Shown piece by piece: positions 25,501-33,785 of a stretch of DNA of 51,553 bases (within the stretch, counting starts at the first letter, position 1; each line of letters starts with the position of its first letter). Below the pieces are notes generated by a model. The model saw only the letters and a list, made by a program, of their open reading frames with translations. It was not told where the DNA came from and did not search any database. A program made the position numbers and the translations under genes. The DNA comes from Ureibacillus endophyticus. Its GTDB lineage: Bacteria > Bacillota > Bacilli > Bacillales_A > Planococcaceae. The stretch is taken from positions 1 to 51,553 of the forward strand of contig NZ_RBZN01000023.1 in NCBI RefSeq assembly GCF_003628435.1, written 5' to 3'.

Positions 25501-26493
25501 ATGTATTTTATTGATAATAAAGGAATTACAGACCCACGCATTAACTTAGCGATTGAAGAATACGTATTAAAACACATGGATATTGAAAAAGATGATTACC
25601 TTCTGTTCTATATCAACCAGCCATCCATCATTATTGGAAAGAATCAAAATACAATTGAAGAAATTAACACAGATTATGTTGAAGATAAGGGAATCATTGT
25701 CGTGCGCCGTTTATCTGGTGGCGGAGCAGTATATCATGACTTGAACAATTTAAACTTCAGCTTTTTAACAAAGGATGATGGGGACAGTTTTCATAACTAT
25801 AAAAAATTCACACAGCCTGTAGTAGATGCATTGAAAAAACTTGGTGTGGATGCGGAATTGTCAGGAAGAAATGATATTTTAGCAGAAGGACGCAAAGTTT
25901 CTGGAAATGCACAATATGCAACAAGAGGACGTATGTTCAGTCACGGAACATTATTGTTCAAGACAGACATTGATGCGGTTGCCTCTGCATTAAAAGTGAA
26001 AAAGGATAAAATAGAATCAAAGGGAATTAAGTCTGTACGTTCTCGTGTTGGAAATATCTCAGATTTCTTAAAGGAACCAATGACTGTAGAAGAGTTTCGT
26101 ATGGAAATTTTAAAATCGATTTTCGGTGGCGAGGAAAATATTCAATATTATGAATTAACCGAAGAAGATTGGGAGAAAATCTATACACTTTCTAAGGAAC
26201 GTTACCAAACTTGGGAATGGAACTACGGAAAATCACCACGCTTCAATATTCAAAAAACACACCGCTTCCCATCTGGTGGAATTGATATTCGCTTAGAAGT
26301 AAATAAAGGCATTATTGAAGAAGCAAAGATTTTCGGAGATTTCTTTGGTGTTGGAGATGTAGAAGAAATTGAAAAACTTCTAATCGGTGTAAGATATGAT
26401 CGAAGCGAAATTGCAAAAGCCATTGAGGAAGTAGACATTCCACATTACTTTGGTGGAATTACGAAAGAGGATTTCTTACAGTTGATATATTAA
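25501..26493 (+). CDS. lplJ: Lipoate-protein ligase
   Basis: LplJ activates free lipoate with ATP and attaches it to E2 and GcvH proteins. The 330 residues have the family motifs RRLSGGGAVYHD (about 70-81), GRNDILAEGRKVSGNAQ (about 120-136) and, in the C-terminal domain, HRFPSGGIDIRLEV. Length equals B. subtilis LplJ within one residue. I start at ATG 25501, 8 bases after AAGGGAG. The GTG at 25492 overlaps the ribosome site. Confidence 0.95.
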   Translation: MYFIDNKGITDPRINLAIEEYVLKHMDIEKDDYLLFYINQPSIIIGKNQNTIEEINTDYVEDKGIIVVRRLSGGGAVYHDLNNLNFSFLTKDDGDSFHNYKKFTQPVVDALKKLGVDAELSGRNDILAEGRKVSGNAQYATRGRMFSHGTLLFKTDIDAVASALKVKKDKIESKGIKSVRSRVGNISDFLKEPMTVEEFRMEILKSIFGGEENIQYYELTEEDWEKIYTLSKERYQTWEWNYGKSPRFNIQKTHRFPSGGIDIRLEVNKGIIEEAKIFGDFFGVGDVEEIEKLLIGVRYDRSEIAKAIEEVDIPHYFGGITKEDFLQLIY

Positions 26494-26502
26494 TATTTAT
26501 TG

Positions 26503-26680
26503 GTTTAGAGCACGGCGCAGCTACTTAAGTACATAAAGATTTTTGTAATTGTTGCTTTGCTTTCGTGGAGAAAAAACAACCCTCTCAAATGTGATAGCTA
26601 TTTTGTGTTTTTCGAAATCGCTATCGGACTAATAAAGTTTTTTTACACCTGCCGCTTACGCTAACTGCGCAGAAAAAGGC
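26503..26680. repeat. Palindromic intergenic segment of unknown type
   Basis: GCGCAG near 26517 and CTGCGC near 26675 are exact inverted ends. Inside are GATAGC/GCTATC around 26595-26630 and GTTG/CAAC around 26550-26585. The nested-hairpin layout recalls the structured repeats elsewhere in the window, but no sequence is shared. Nothing coding is seen in this 290-bp gap. Confidence 0.4.
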
Positions 26681-26715
26681 ATCGCCTCAATCATGTGAGA
26701 CGATGCCTTTTTTGG
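26681..26715 (+). terminator. Terminator before the Bce-type module
   Basis: AAAAAGGCATCG and CGATGCCTTTTTT pair, with CCTCA/TGAG extending the stem. It isolates lplJ from the next operon. Confidence 0.85.
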
Positions 26716-26786
26716 TACAATTAAATTATATTAAATTAAATAAAACATAACCCTTAAAGATTAGGAAGTTGGAGGAGGGATGTATT

Positions 26787-27491
26787 GTGGAGAAGCATCG
26801 AATTTTTATTGTTGAGGATGATGTGAAGATAGCTTCACTTTTAGCGGATACGTTGAGGAAGTACCAGTATGATGTGGAAATTGTACAAAACTTTGAGGAG
26901 ATTGTTGAAGAGTGTTTAGCGTTTAATCCTCATATTGTGTTGCTTGATATAAATTTACCATCCTATGACGGATACTATTGGTGTCGTCAGTTAAGACAGC
27001 ATACTAAATGTCCGATTATTTTTATTTCTGCTCGTTCCGGGGAAATGGACCAGATTTTTGCGCTGGAAAACGGTGGTGATGATTTTATTACTAAGCCGTT
27101 TAACTATGAGATTGTTCTAGCCAAAATTAAAAGCCATCTAAGACGTACTTATGGTGAATATTCAGCGAGGCAGGAAGAACGAACAGTGAAGCTTGGGCAA
27201 CTTACTCTTTATTTGGAACGAATGGAATTGGTCATAAAAGATGAGGTAATTCCTCTCCAAAAGAAAGAGTGTATTATTTTGGATTTATTAATGGGACAAG
27301 CACCTAAAGTTGTAACACGTGAAAAACTGTTGGAAGAGCTTTGGGACGATCAAGCATTCGTTGATGAAAATACATTGAATGTAAATATGACGAGGGTACG
27401 AAAAAAATTAGTAGATTATGGCGTGCAGTCAGTTATTGAGACAGTGCGCGGTGCAGGATATCGATTTGTTTTAAGCGCGGAGGAAATGTAG
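26787..27491 (+). CDS. Bce-type response regulator
   Basis: A 234-residue OmpR-family regulator. The receiver has EDD near residue 11, phosphoacceptor in VLLDINLPSYDG and lysine in ITKPF. The output winged helix ends ETVRGAGYRFVLSAEEM. The phospho-region NLPSYDG is typical of BceR/BraR-like regulators of peptide-antibiotic detoxification. I chose GTG at 26787, 7 bases after AGGAGGG; the frame is open upstream to 26769. It is followed directly by its kinase gene. Confidence 0.87.
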   Translation: MEKHRIFIVEDDVKIASLLADTLRKYQYDVEIVQNFEEIVEECLAFNPHIVLLDINLPSYDGYYWCRQLRQHTKCPIIFISARSGEMDQIFALENGGDDFITKPFNYEIVLAKIKSHLRRTYGEYSARQEERTVKLGQLTLYLERMELVIKDEVIPLQKKECIILDLLMGQAPKVVTREKLLEELWDDQAFVDENTLNVNMTRVRKKLVDYGVQSVIETVRGAGYRFVLSAEEM

Positions 27492-28469
27492 ATGGGATTG
27501 AAAATATTTATAAAGGAACATCTATCATTTATAATTTTTGAAATTATCCTCGTGCTATTTATTCTCCTCTTATTTTATTTAGATGGATTTAGAAACATTG
27601 ATACAGCTATTTATACTATATCGATTAGTCTTATACTGATCATTTCGTTTTTAGGAGTGCGCTATTTTTTAAGACAAAGTTATTTGAATAAGATTACGCA
27701 ATTGCCAACATCAATGGAAGATGCTTTGCAAAAAAATGCCAAGACCGTTGAATATATTGAAACAGAACGTTATTTACATGAGTTGTACCGAGTATATCAA
27801 CAAGAAGTACAAGCTTTGTATGCAACGCAAAATCGCCAAGATAAGTTTTTAAATCAATGGATCCATCAAATGAAGACACCTGTTGCCGTACTGGAATTAT
27901 TATTACAAGAAGAAGGACCACTTGATCCGACAAGTGTACAAGAAGAAGTGGATCGAATTAAAAGAGGTCTAGAAATTGTATTAATGAATGCGCGTCTTGA
28001 AAAATTTGAAGAAGATATGCAAGTGGAACAGGTATCATTAAAGGATATTGTGACCGCAACAATAAATGAAAATAAACGTTTATTTATTACAAATCGTGTG
28101 TTTCCACAAATTGATATTGACCAAAGTATTGTTGTCGCTAGTGATTCAAAATGGTTGAAATTTGTATTAGGCCAATTTATTACAAACGCAGTAAAGTATA
28201 CGTTTGAACCGAATAAAAAAATCTATGTTGAAGCAAAACACACAGATTCCCATATCCAATTAATTGTTCAAGATGAAGGAATTGGAATCCCAAAATCCGA
28301 TTTAACAAGAGTAACAAAAGCATTTTTTACTGGTGAAAATGGACGGAAAACTGGGGAATCAACAGGTATGGGGTTGTACCTAGCGAAGGAAATTTGTGAA
28401 AAGCTTGGACATGAATTAACGATTGAATCAGAAGTTGGGGTAGGGACAACGATTACACTTACATTTTAG
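27492..28469 (+). CDS. Bce-type intramembrane-sensing histidine kinase
   Basis: A 325-residue kinase with two N-terminal helices (about 13-30 and 37-57) joined by only a few outside residues. It therefore has no room for a sensor domain, the hallmark of BceS-like kinases that read the activity of a partner ABC transporter. The H box is FLNQWIHQMKTPVAVLELL. The ATPase domain has GQFITNAVKYT, DEGIGIPKSD and GMGLYLAKEI. The ATG immediately follows the regulator stop. Confidence 0.9.
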   Translation: MGLKIFIKEHLSFIIFEIILVLFILLLFYLDGFRNIDTAIYTISISLILIISFLGVRYFLRQSYLNKITQLPTSMEDALQKNAKTVEYIETERYLHELYRVYQQEVQALYATQNRQDKFLNQWIHQMKTPVAVLELLLQEEGPLDPTSVQEEVDRIKRGLEIVLMNARLEKFEEDMQVEQVSLKDIVTATINENKRLFITNRVFPQIDIDQSIVVASDSKWLKFVLGQFITNAVKYTFEPNKKIYVEAKHTDSHIQLIVQDEGIGIPKSDLTRVTKAFFTGENGRKTGESTGMGLYLAKEICEKLGHELTIESEVGVGTTITLTF

Positions 28470-28483
28470 AAGAGGGAGTACAT

Positions 28484-29260
28484 ATGCCAATACTACAAGT
28501 AAAAGATGTAACCAAAGTATATGAAGGAAAAGTAACGAATCGTGCAATCAATCAACTTAGTTTTGAGGTTGCAAAGGGTGAGTTCCTTGCGGTAATGGGT
28601 CCTTCTGGTAGTGGTAAAACAACGCTATTAAATTTAATTTCTACAATTGATAAACCAACATCTGGTGAAATCATATTTAACTACATAAAACCACAGAATT
28701 TAAATAAAACAGAACTTGCCTTTTTTAGAAGAAGAGAATTAGGTTTTATTTTTCAAGATTTCAACTTACTCCCGATGTTAACAGTTGAGGAAAATATCGT
28801 TTTACCATTAACGTTGGACAATCAACCCGTTGAAGTAATGGAAGAGCGATTAAATACATTAGTAGAAAGTTTAGATTTGAAATCATTTTTATATAAAAGA
28901 CCGAATGAAATTTCAGGGGGACAAGCACAAAGAGTAGCTATTGCTCGTGCACTAATACATCGACCAACAATTATATTAGCCGATGAGCCAACAGGAAATT
29001 TAGATTCAAATAATTCCCGTGAAGTACTTGAATTGTTAAGCAAAATTAATAAAGAAAGAAAAACAACAATTGTAATGGTAACCCATGATCCGATAGCAGC
29101 CAGTTTTTGTGACCGTGTGTTATTTATTAAAGACGGTGAGTTTTTTAACGAAATTTATCGGGATGACAGACGCCAAACATTCTTCCAACGCATTCTAAAT
29201 GTACTTAGTCTTTTAGGAGGGGGACAAGTAGGTGACCTTTCATCAATTCGCTTACCGTAA
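28484..29260 (+). CDS. Bce-type ABC transporter ATP-binding protein
   Basis: A 258-residue ATPase of the MacB/LolD-like group. Walker A is GPSGSGKTT (36-44), the Q loop is FIFQDFNLLPMLT, the signature is ISGGQAQRVAIARAL, and Walker B is ILADEPTGNLDS. The ATG at 28484 follows AGAGGGAG. Its 3' end overlaps the permease start by 29 bases. With the permease it should remove or detoxify cell-wall-active peptides at the membrane, by analogy with BceAB. Confidence 0.92.
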   Translation: MPILQVKDVTKVYEGKVTNRAINQLSFEVAKGEFLAVMGPSGSGKTTLLNLISTIDKPTSGEIIFNYIKPQNLNKTELAFFRRRELGFIFQDFNLLPMLTVEENIVLPLTLDNQPVEVMEERLNTLVESLDLKSFLYKRPNEISGGQAQRVAIARALIHRPTIILADEPTGNLDSNNSREVLELLSKINKERKTTIVMVTHDPIAASFCDRVLFIKDGEFFNEIYRDDRRQTFFQRILNVLSLLGGGQVGDLSSIRLP

Positions 29261-31163
29261 CGTCATTCGCAATCTTCGCATCTATGCGGCGTTCTTTATG
29301 GCTAGCTTTTTTTCTGTTTTTGTTTTCTTTATTTATTCAATGCTCATGTTTCACCCAAAAATTGACCGTGGCTTTTTAGGCAATGTACCAATACTTTGGA
29401 TGGTTGTTGCAGAAATCATATTAGTTTTATTTACATGGTTTTTCATCTTTTACTCCATGAAAGCTTTTTTGGAAGCAAGGTCAAAAGAGTTCGGTATATT
29501 GTTACATTTAGGAATGGAACGAAGACAGCTTAGTAAGCTTGTCTTTTTAGAAACAATCATTATCGGTGTCATGTCCATTGTGTTAGGAATCATATTTGGT
29601 TACTCATTTTCAAAATTTTTCTTTATGATTGTTCGAGAAATTTTAATGCTAGATGAATTGCCTCTCTACCTTTCATGGGAACCATTTGTTTTAACTTTCG
29701 CTGTTTATTTAAGCGCATTTATCGTCATTTCAATGGTTAGTGTCCACTTCTCTCCGCAGAGAAAAATTATTGATTTGATGCAAGGGCCAAAAGGTGGTAA
29801 CTATACTGTAACTTATACGAAAACAAGGACTCTACTTGGAATTGTCCTTATCTTGTTAGGCTATTGGCTATCGATAGTGATGACGAGAACAAGTCTTTAC
29901 TCCTTCTCAATACTGATACCGATATTAATTACCTTTGGAACGTTTTATTTCTTCTCGGATTCAACGCAATATATTGTTGAAAGTTTAAAGAAGAAAAAAA
30001 TCGTCTATTGGAAAAATTCTAGAATGCTACCTTTAGCAGAGCAAACCTTTATTTTAAAAAATAACGGGAAGATGTTCTTTGTTGTAACAATGGTTTCGAC
30101 TCTTGCGTTTTTATCAGTCGGTTTACTATCTACTCTTTCTTCTTATACATCTCAATACGATAAATTGAATCCTTTGGGGTTAATTTATAAAGGGCATATA
30201 GATAATCCCTATGAAGGAACTCATGTTTCCACACTTGTTTCACAATTGGAAGAGAGAGGTTTATCGTATCATCTCACTAGATTTACGGTAAAAAAACAAA
30301 CATCCTCTTATACGCAATATGAAGTGGAAGTGTTTAGGGAGTCGGACATTAATAGTTTGCTGTTTTCTTATGGCTATCCGATGGTACGTTTATCTGAAGG
30401 AGAAGGGATGTTTATTCCTTATACAGAGGAGTCTATTAAGAAGTTAAGTAAGAGAACGATTGAAACAGTATTAGTGGAAAATAATATTCCAATAAAAATT
30501 GATCAAGTTTACCCGAAACTTATTTTCCCTGGCTCAATTGTTAGTTTGAATTCAATCATTATAAGTGATGAAGATTTTGCTAAGTTGGTAAATCCATATA
30601 AAGGTTATCCAAATGTAGAACCGGGGTATCACCTATTTACGTTTGATATTCCTCAATGGATTGAAACGACGGATATTGGTTTGTCTATCCAACAAAACGT
30701 TTCGGCTGAATATTTAAAAGACGAGTATTTATTACCATATTATTTTGAAAATGCTGGTCTAAATTATTCTTATATATTATCGACATACTCATTATTCACT
30801 TTAGTAGGTCTTTTAGTTGCGGCTGTCTTTTTACTTGCAGCAGGTAGTTTTATTTATTTTAAACTACATACGAACTTAGAAAATGAAAAACGTAAATTTG
30901 ATGCGTTAAAACGAATGGGTATCTCTGACAATGAATTGAAAAGTCTTGTAACAAAACATCTATTCCCACAGTTTTTCTTACCGTGGGGTGTGGCGCTAAG
31001 TCACAGTTTGTTTGCATTTATCGCTATTCAAAAAGTATTAAAGAATGTGGCAAATATATCCATAGTAAAAGAATTAATCTTTGCTCTTTTATTCCTAGTA
31101 CTGATACAAGTTATCTATTTTTATTTGATAAGATGGCGATATATTGCCCACGTCCGAGATTAA
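29232..31163 (+). CDS. Bce-type ABC transporter permease (FtsX domains)
   Basis: A 643-residue permease with about ten helices and a large outside domain of about 200 residues between helices 7 and 8 (roughly 310-520). This is the BceB layout; that loop is thought to recognise the peptide-target complex. FtsX-like blocks are at the N- and C-terminal thirds (EFGILLHLGMERRQLSKLVFLE; LKRMGISDNELKSLV). It starts with GTG inside the ATPase gene, after GGAGGGGG. It is the last gene of the four-gene module. Confidence 0.9.
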   Translation: MTFHQFAYRNVIRNLRIYAAFFMASFFSVFVFFIYSMLMFHPKIDRGFLGNVPILWMVVAEIILVLFTWFFIFYSMKAFLEARSKEFGILLHLGMERRQLSKLVFLETIIIGVMSIVLGIIFGYSFSKFFFMIVREILMLDELPLYLSWEPFVLTFAVYLSAFIVISMVSVHFSPQRKIIDLMQGPKGGNYTVTYTKTRTLLGIVLILLGYWLSIVMTRTSLYSFSILIPILITFGTFYFFSDSTQYIVESLKKKKIVYWKNSRMLPLAEQTFILKNNGKMFFVVTMVSTLAFLSVGLLSTLSSYTSQYDKLNPLGLIYKGHIDNPYEGTHVSTLVSQLEERGLSYHLTRFTVKKQTSSYTQYEVEVFRESDINSLLFSYGYPMVRLSEGEGMFIPYTEESIKKLSKRTIETVLVENNIPIKIDQVYPKLIFPGSIVSLNSIIISDEDFAKLVNPYKGYPNVEPGYHLFTFDIPQWIETTDIGLSIQQNVSAEYLKDEYLLPYYFENAGLNYSYILSTYSLFTLVGLLVAAVFLLAAGSFIYFKLHTNLENEKRKFDALKRMGISDNELKSLVTKHLFPQFFLPWGVALSHSLFAFIAIQKVLKNVANISIVKELIFALLFLVLIQVIYFYLIRWRYIAHVRD

Positions 31164-31233
31164 GAAAAATGCATGTGAAATAGAATAATATTTCATTTTC
31201 TTAGGAAAATGTGTAATAAAATACAAAAATTCA

Positions 31234-31262
31234 TTGTTTTATTAATATATCTAATTTATAAT
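31234..31262 (+). promoter_or_regulatory. Sigma-A promoter of lcfB
   Basis: TTGTTT (31234-31239) and TATAAT (31257-31262) are separated by 17 bp. Confidence 0.7.
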
Positions 31263-31268
31263 GATTAG

Positions 31269-31286
31269 AAAATGAATACTTATTCA
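31269..31286 (+). promoter_or_regulatory. FadR-type operator of lcfB
   Basis: The palindrome TGAATACTTATTCA (31273-31286) matches the 3' fourteen positions of the FadR consensus with one mismatch, and the full 18-mer with three. It starts 7 bp after the -10, so a bound repressor would cover the transcript start. As I recall, lcfB is a FadR target in B. subtilis. Confidence 0.65.
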
Positions 31287-31351
31287 TTTCATACTACATA
31301 GTAGCTTATTGGGGCTAGTTATGTTGAAAACATGCAAAGGGGATGGGTGTT

Positions 31352-32902
31352 TTGAATTTAGTTGAAAGAGTTCGTCAAACAGCGATTGAACAACCAGGAA
31401 AAGTTGCATATCACTTTTTAGGTCGTGATACTTCATATGGTGAGTTCGAACAGCAAGTCAGTCTATTTGCATCTGCATTACAAGATCTAGGGGTAGAAAA
31501 AGGGGATCATGTAGCGTTTTTACTTGGTAATTCACCGCACTTTCTTATTTCGCTTTATGCAACAATGAGAATTGGCGCAACGGCGATACCTGTGAATCCA
31601 ATGTATACACCGGATGAGATTTCATACATCATCCAAAATGGTGATGTAAAACTAGTAATTGCTTTAGATATGTTACTACCATTAGTGGAATTAGGGGTAA
31701 AGGCTTTCCCACAGGTAGATAAGTATATTATTTGTGAAACAATGCCAGATATTAAAGAGAAATTAGCATCATTGAGCGATGCAGCAAAAGATAAAGTACA
31801 ACTATTTTCAAAACTTCTTTCGTCAACAACAACAATAGTGGATCCAATGCCTTTAAATGATGAGGATGTAGCAATTATTTTATATACTTCTGGGACAACT
31901 GGTTACCCAAAAGGCGCTATGTTAACTCATCGAAATTTATATTCAAATGCGCGGGATGTTAGTGAGTATTTAACAATAAATACAGACGACCGTGTAATTG
32001 CGACATTACCTGTATTCCATGTTTTTGCATTAACCGTTGTAGTAAATGCGCCTTTATTAAAAGGAGCAACCGTTTTACTTGCACCAAGATTTAGCCCACA
32101 AGAAATATATGAACTTGCTGGTAGTCAAAAAGCTACTGTTTTTGCAGGGGTTCCAACAATGTATAATTTCCTTTATCAACACGAAGGAGATATCAGTAAC
32201 TTCTCGAGCTTAAGATTAGCCATTTCAGGTGGGGCTCCTTTACCTGTACAAGTCCTTTATGATTTTGAGAAGAAATTTAATGTTAGAGTTTCAGAAGGGT
32301 ATGGTTTATCGGAAGCTTCACCGGTTACTTGTTTTAACCCATTAGACCGTGAACGAAAAGCGGGCTCTATTGGCACATCCATTGTTAATGTAGAAAACAA
32401 AGTAGTGGATGTAAACGGAAATGAAGTACCTATCGGAGAAGTAGGGGAACTCATTGTACGTGGGCCTAACGTGATGAAGGGCTATTACAAAATGCCAGAA
32501 GAAACAGAAAATGCTATTCGAGATGGCTGGCTTTATACTGGGGATTTAGCGAAACAAGATGAAGATGGCTATTTCTATATAGTAGATCGTAAAAAAGATA
32601 TGATCATTGTTGGTGGATTTAACGTTTATCCAAGGGAAGTAGAGGAAGTATTATTCTCTCATCCAAAAGTGATTGAAGCAGCGGTTGTTGGATTCCCAGA
32701 TCCGAACCTTGGAGAAGCGGTTTGTGCGTTTGTTGTGTTAAAGGATAATACAATTTCAGCAGATGACCTGCGAGAGTATTGTGCACAACATATCGTAAAA
32801 TATAAAGTTCCAAAAGTCATTGAAATCTTGGACGAGTTACCGAAAAACTCTACAGGAAAAATACTTCGCAGATCTTTAAAAGAAATGCCGATTACTAATT
32901 AA
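31352..32902 (+). CDS. lcfB: Long-chain fatty-acid-CoA ligase
   Basis: LcfB activates long-chain fatty acids to acyl-CoA through an acyl-adenylate. The 516 residues carry the AMP-binding motif LYTSGTTGYPKGAML, the acyl-pocket block EGYGLSEASPVTCFNP, the hinge YTGDLAKQDEDGYFYIVDRKKDMII, and the catalytic lysine in PKNSTGKILRR. Similarity to B. subtilis LcfB/YhfL runs the whole length. I chose TTG at 31352, 9 bases after AAAGGGG. The ATG at 31343 abuts the ribosome site. A FadR-type operator lies upstream, linking it to the enoyl-CoA hydratase gene at 5310. Confidence 0.95.
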   Translation: MNLVERVRQTAIEQPGKVAYHFLGRDTSYGEFEQQVSLFASALQDLGVEKGDHVAFLLGNSPHFLISLYATMRIGATAIPVNPMYTPDEISYIIQNGDVKLVIALDMLLPLVELGVKAFPQVDKYIICETMPDIKEKLASLSDAAKDKVQLFSKLLSSTTTIVDPMPLNDEDVAIILYTSGTTGYPKGAMLTHRNLYSNARDVSEYLTINTDDRVIATLPVFHVFALTVVVNAPLLKGATVLLAPRFSPQEIYELAGSQKATVFAGVPTMYNFLYQHEGDISNFSSLRLAISGGAPLPVQVLYDFEKKFNVRVSEGYGLSEASPVTCFNPLDRERKAGSIGTSIVNVENKVVDVNGNEVPIGEVGELIVRGPNVMKGYYKMPEETENAIRDGWLYTGDLAKQDEDGYFYIVDRKKDMIIVGGFNVYPREVEEVLFSHPKVIEAAVVGFPDPNLGEAVCAFVVLKDNTISADDLREYCAQHIVKYKVPKVIEILDELPKNSTGKILRRSLKEMPITN

Positions 32903-32908
32903 TGTTTT

Positions 32909-33048
32909 AGGGGTGTCCAAAAAGTAAAAATTTTTTGGACACCCCTTTCTTACTTGATAATTATTACTTACGAAATATTGTTCCTGCGGTGGTTGTCACC
33001 ATCCTCGTCACAAAGGGGATGTCTCAAATGACTTTTCAGACATCCCCT
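32909..33048 (+). repeat. Intergenic repeat family 1, copy C (includes lcfB terminator)
   Basis: GGGGTGTCC pairs with GGACACCCC and is followed by a T-rich tract, terminating lcfB. The core GTTCCTGCGGTGGTTGTC is identical to copy A in this block and continues CACCATCCTCGTC. A second hairpin pairs GGGGATGTCT with AGACATCCCC and lies before luxS. Confidence 0.8.
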
Positions 33049-33129
33049 TTCCAAAGTGACAGAAACGAAAGTAAGCTGTAAAATAGGTAAGGATGAAATA
33101 GTGAACACCTAGAGAGTGAGGGTATAACA

Positions 33130-33591
33130 ATGACAAAAATGAATGTTGAAAGTTTCAACTTAGACCATACAAAAGTTGCAGCACCATATGTAAGACTTGC
33201 AGGAATTAAAGAAGGTAAAAATGGAGATGTCGTTCATAAATACGATGTTCGTTTTAAACAGCCGAACAAAGAACATATGAAAATGGATGCTCTACATTCA
33301 ATTGAACATCTAATGGCAGAAAATATCCGTAACCATACTGACCATGTTGTTGATATGAGTCCTATGGGGTGTCAAACAGGTTTTTATCTAACAATGATAA
33401 ACCATGACAACTATGAAGAAGTGCTAACAATTTTAGAAAAAACGTTACAAGATGTGCTTGAAGCAACAGAAGTTCCTGCATGTAATGAAGTACAATGCGG
33501 TTGGGCTGCTAACCATAGCTTAGAAGGTGCAAAAGAGTTAGCAAAAGAAATGTTAGAAAAACGCAATGAATGGTCAACAATTTTCGCGTAA
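33130..33591 (+). CDS. luxS: S-ribosylhomocysteine lyase
   Basis: LuxS cleaves S-ribosylhomocysteine to homocysteine and the autoinducer-2 precursor. The 153 residues have the iron site HSIEH (about 54-58) and the cysteine of [10 protein letters not shown] near 125, plus the catalytic-loop cysteine in MGCQTGFYL. Length is typical (about 157). The ATG follows GAGAGTGAGGG. It is monocistronic, with a terminator immediately after. Confidence 0.97.
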   Translation: MTKMNVESFNLDHTKVAAPYVRLAGIKEGKNGDVVHKYDVRFKQPNKEHMKMDALHSIEHLMAENIRNHTDHVVDMSPMGCQTGFYLTMINHDNYEEVLTILEKTLQDVLEATEVPACNEVQCGWAANHSLEGAKELAKEMLEKRNEWSTIFA

Positions 33592-33598
33592 TCGTACA

Positions 33599-33629
33599 CA
33601 GAGACTGTCGAATGGGCAGTCTCTTTTTC
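33599..33629 (+). terminator. Terminator of luxS
   Basis: AGAGACTG pairs with CAGTCTCT over a 9-base loop. TTTT and a further T-rich tract follow. Confidence 0.8.
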
Positions 33630-33785
33630 ATTGAAATAATTTATGAAAATCAAAGAGAATAATAAATTGTTGAAAACGCCTTCACAAAATATTAAGGAAT
33701 TTCTAGTAAACTATTGGTTTTTTTGGAAGGAGATATATAATCATAGTATAATTACTATAGATAAACTATGAACGGGGAATGTCGA

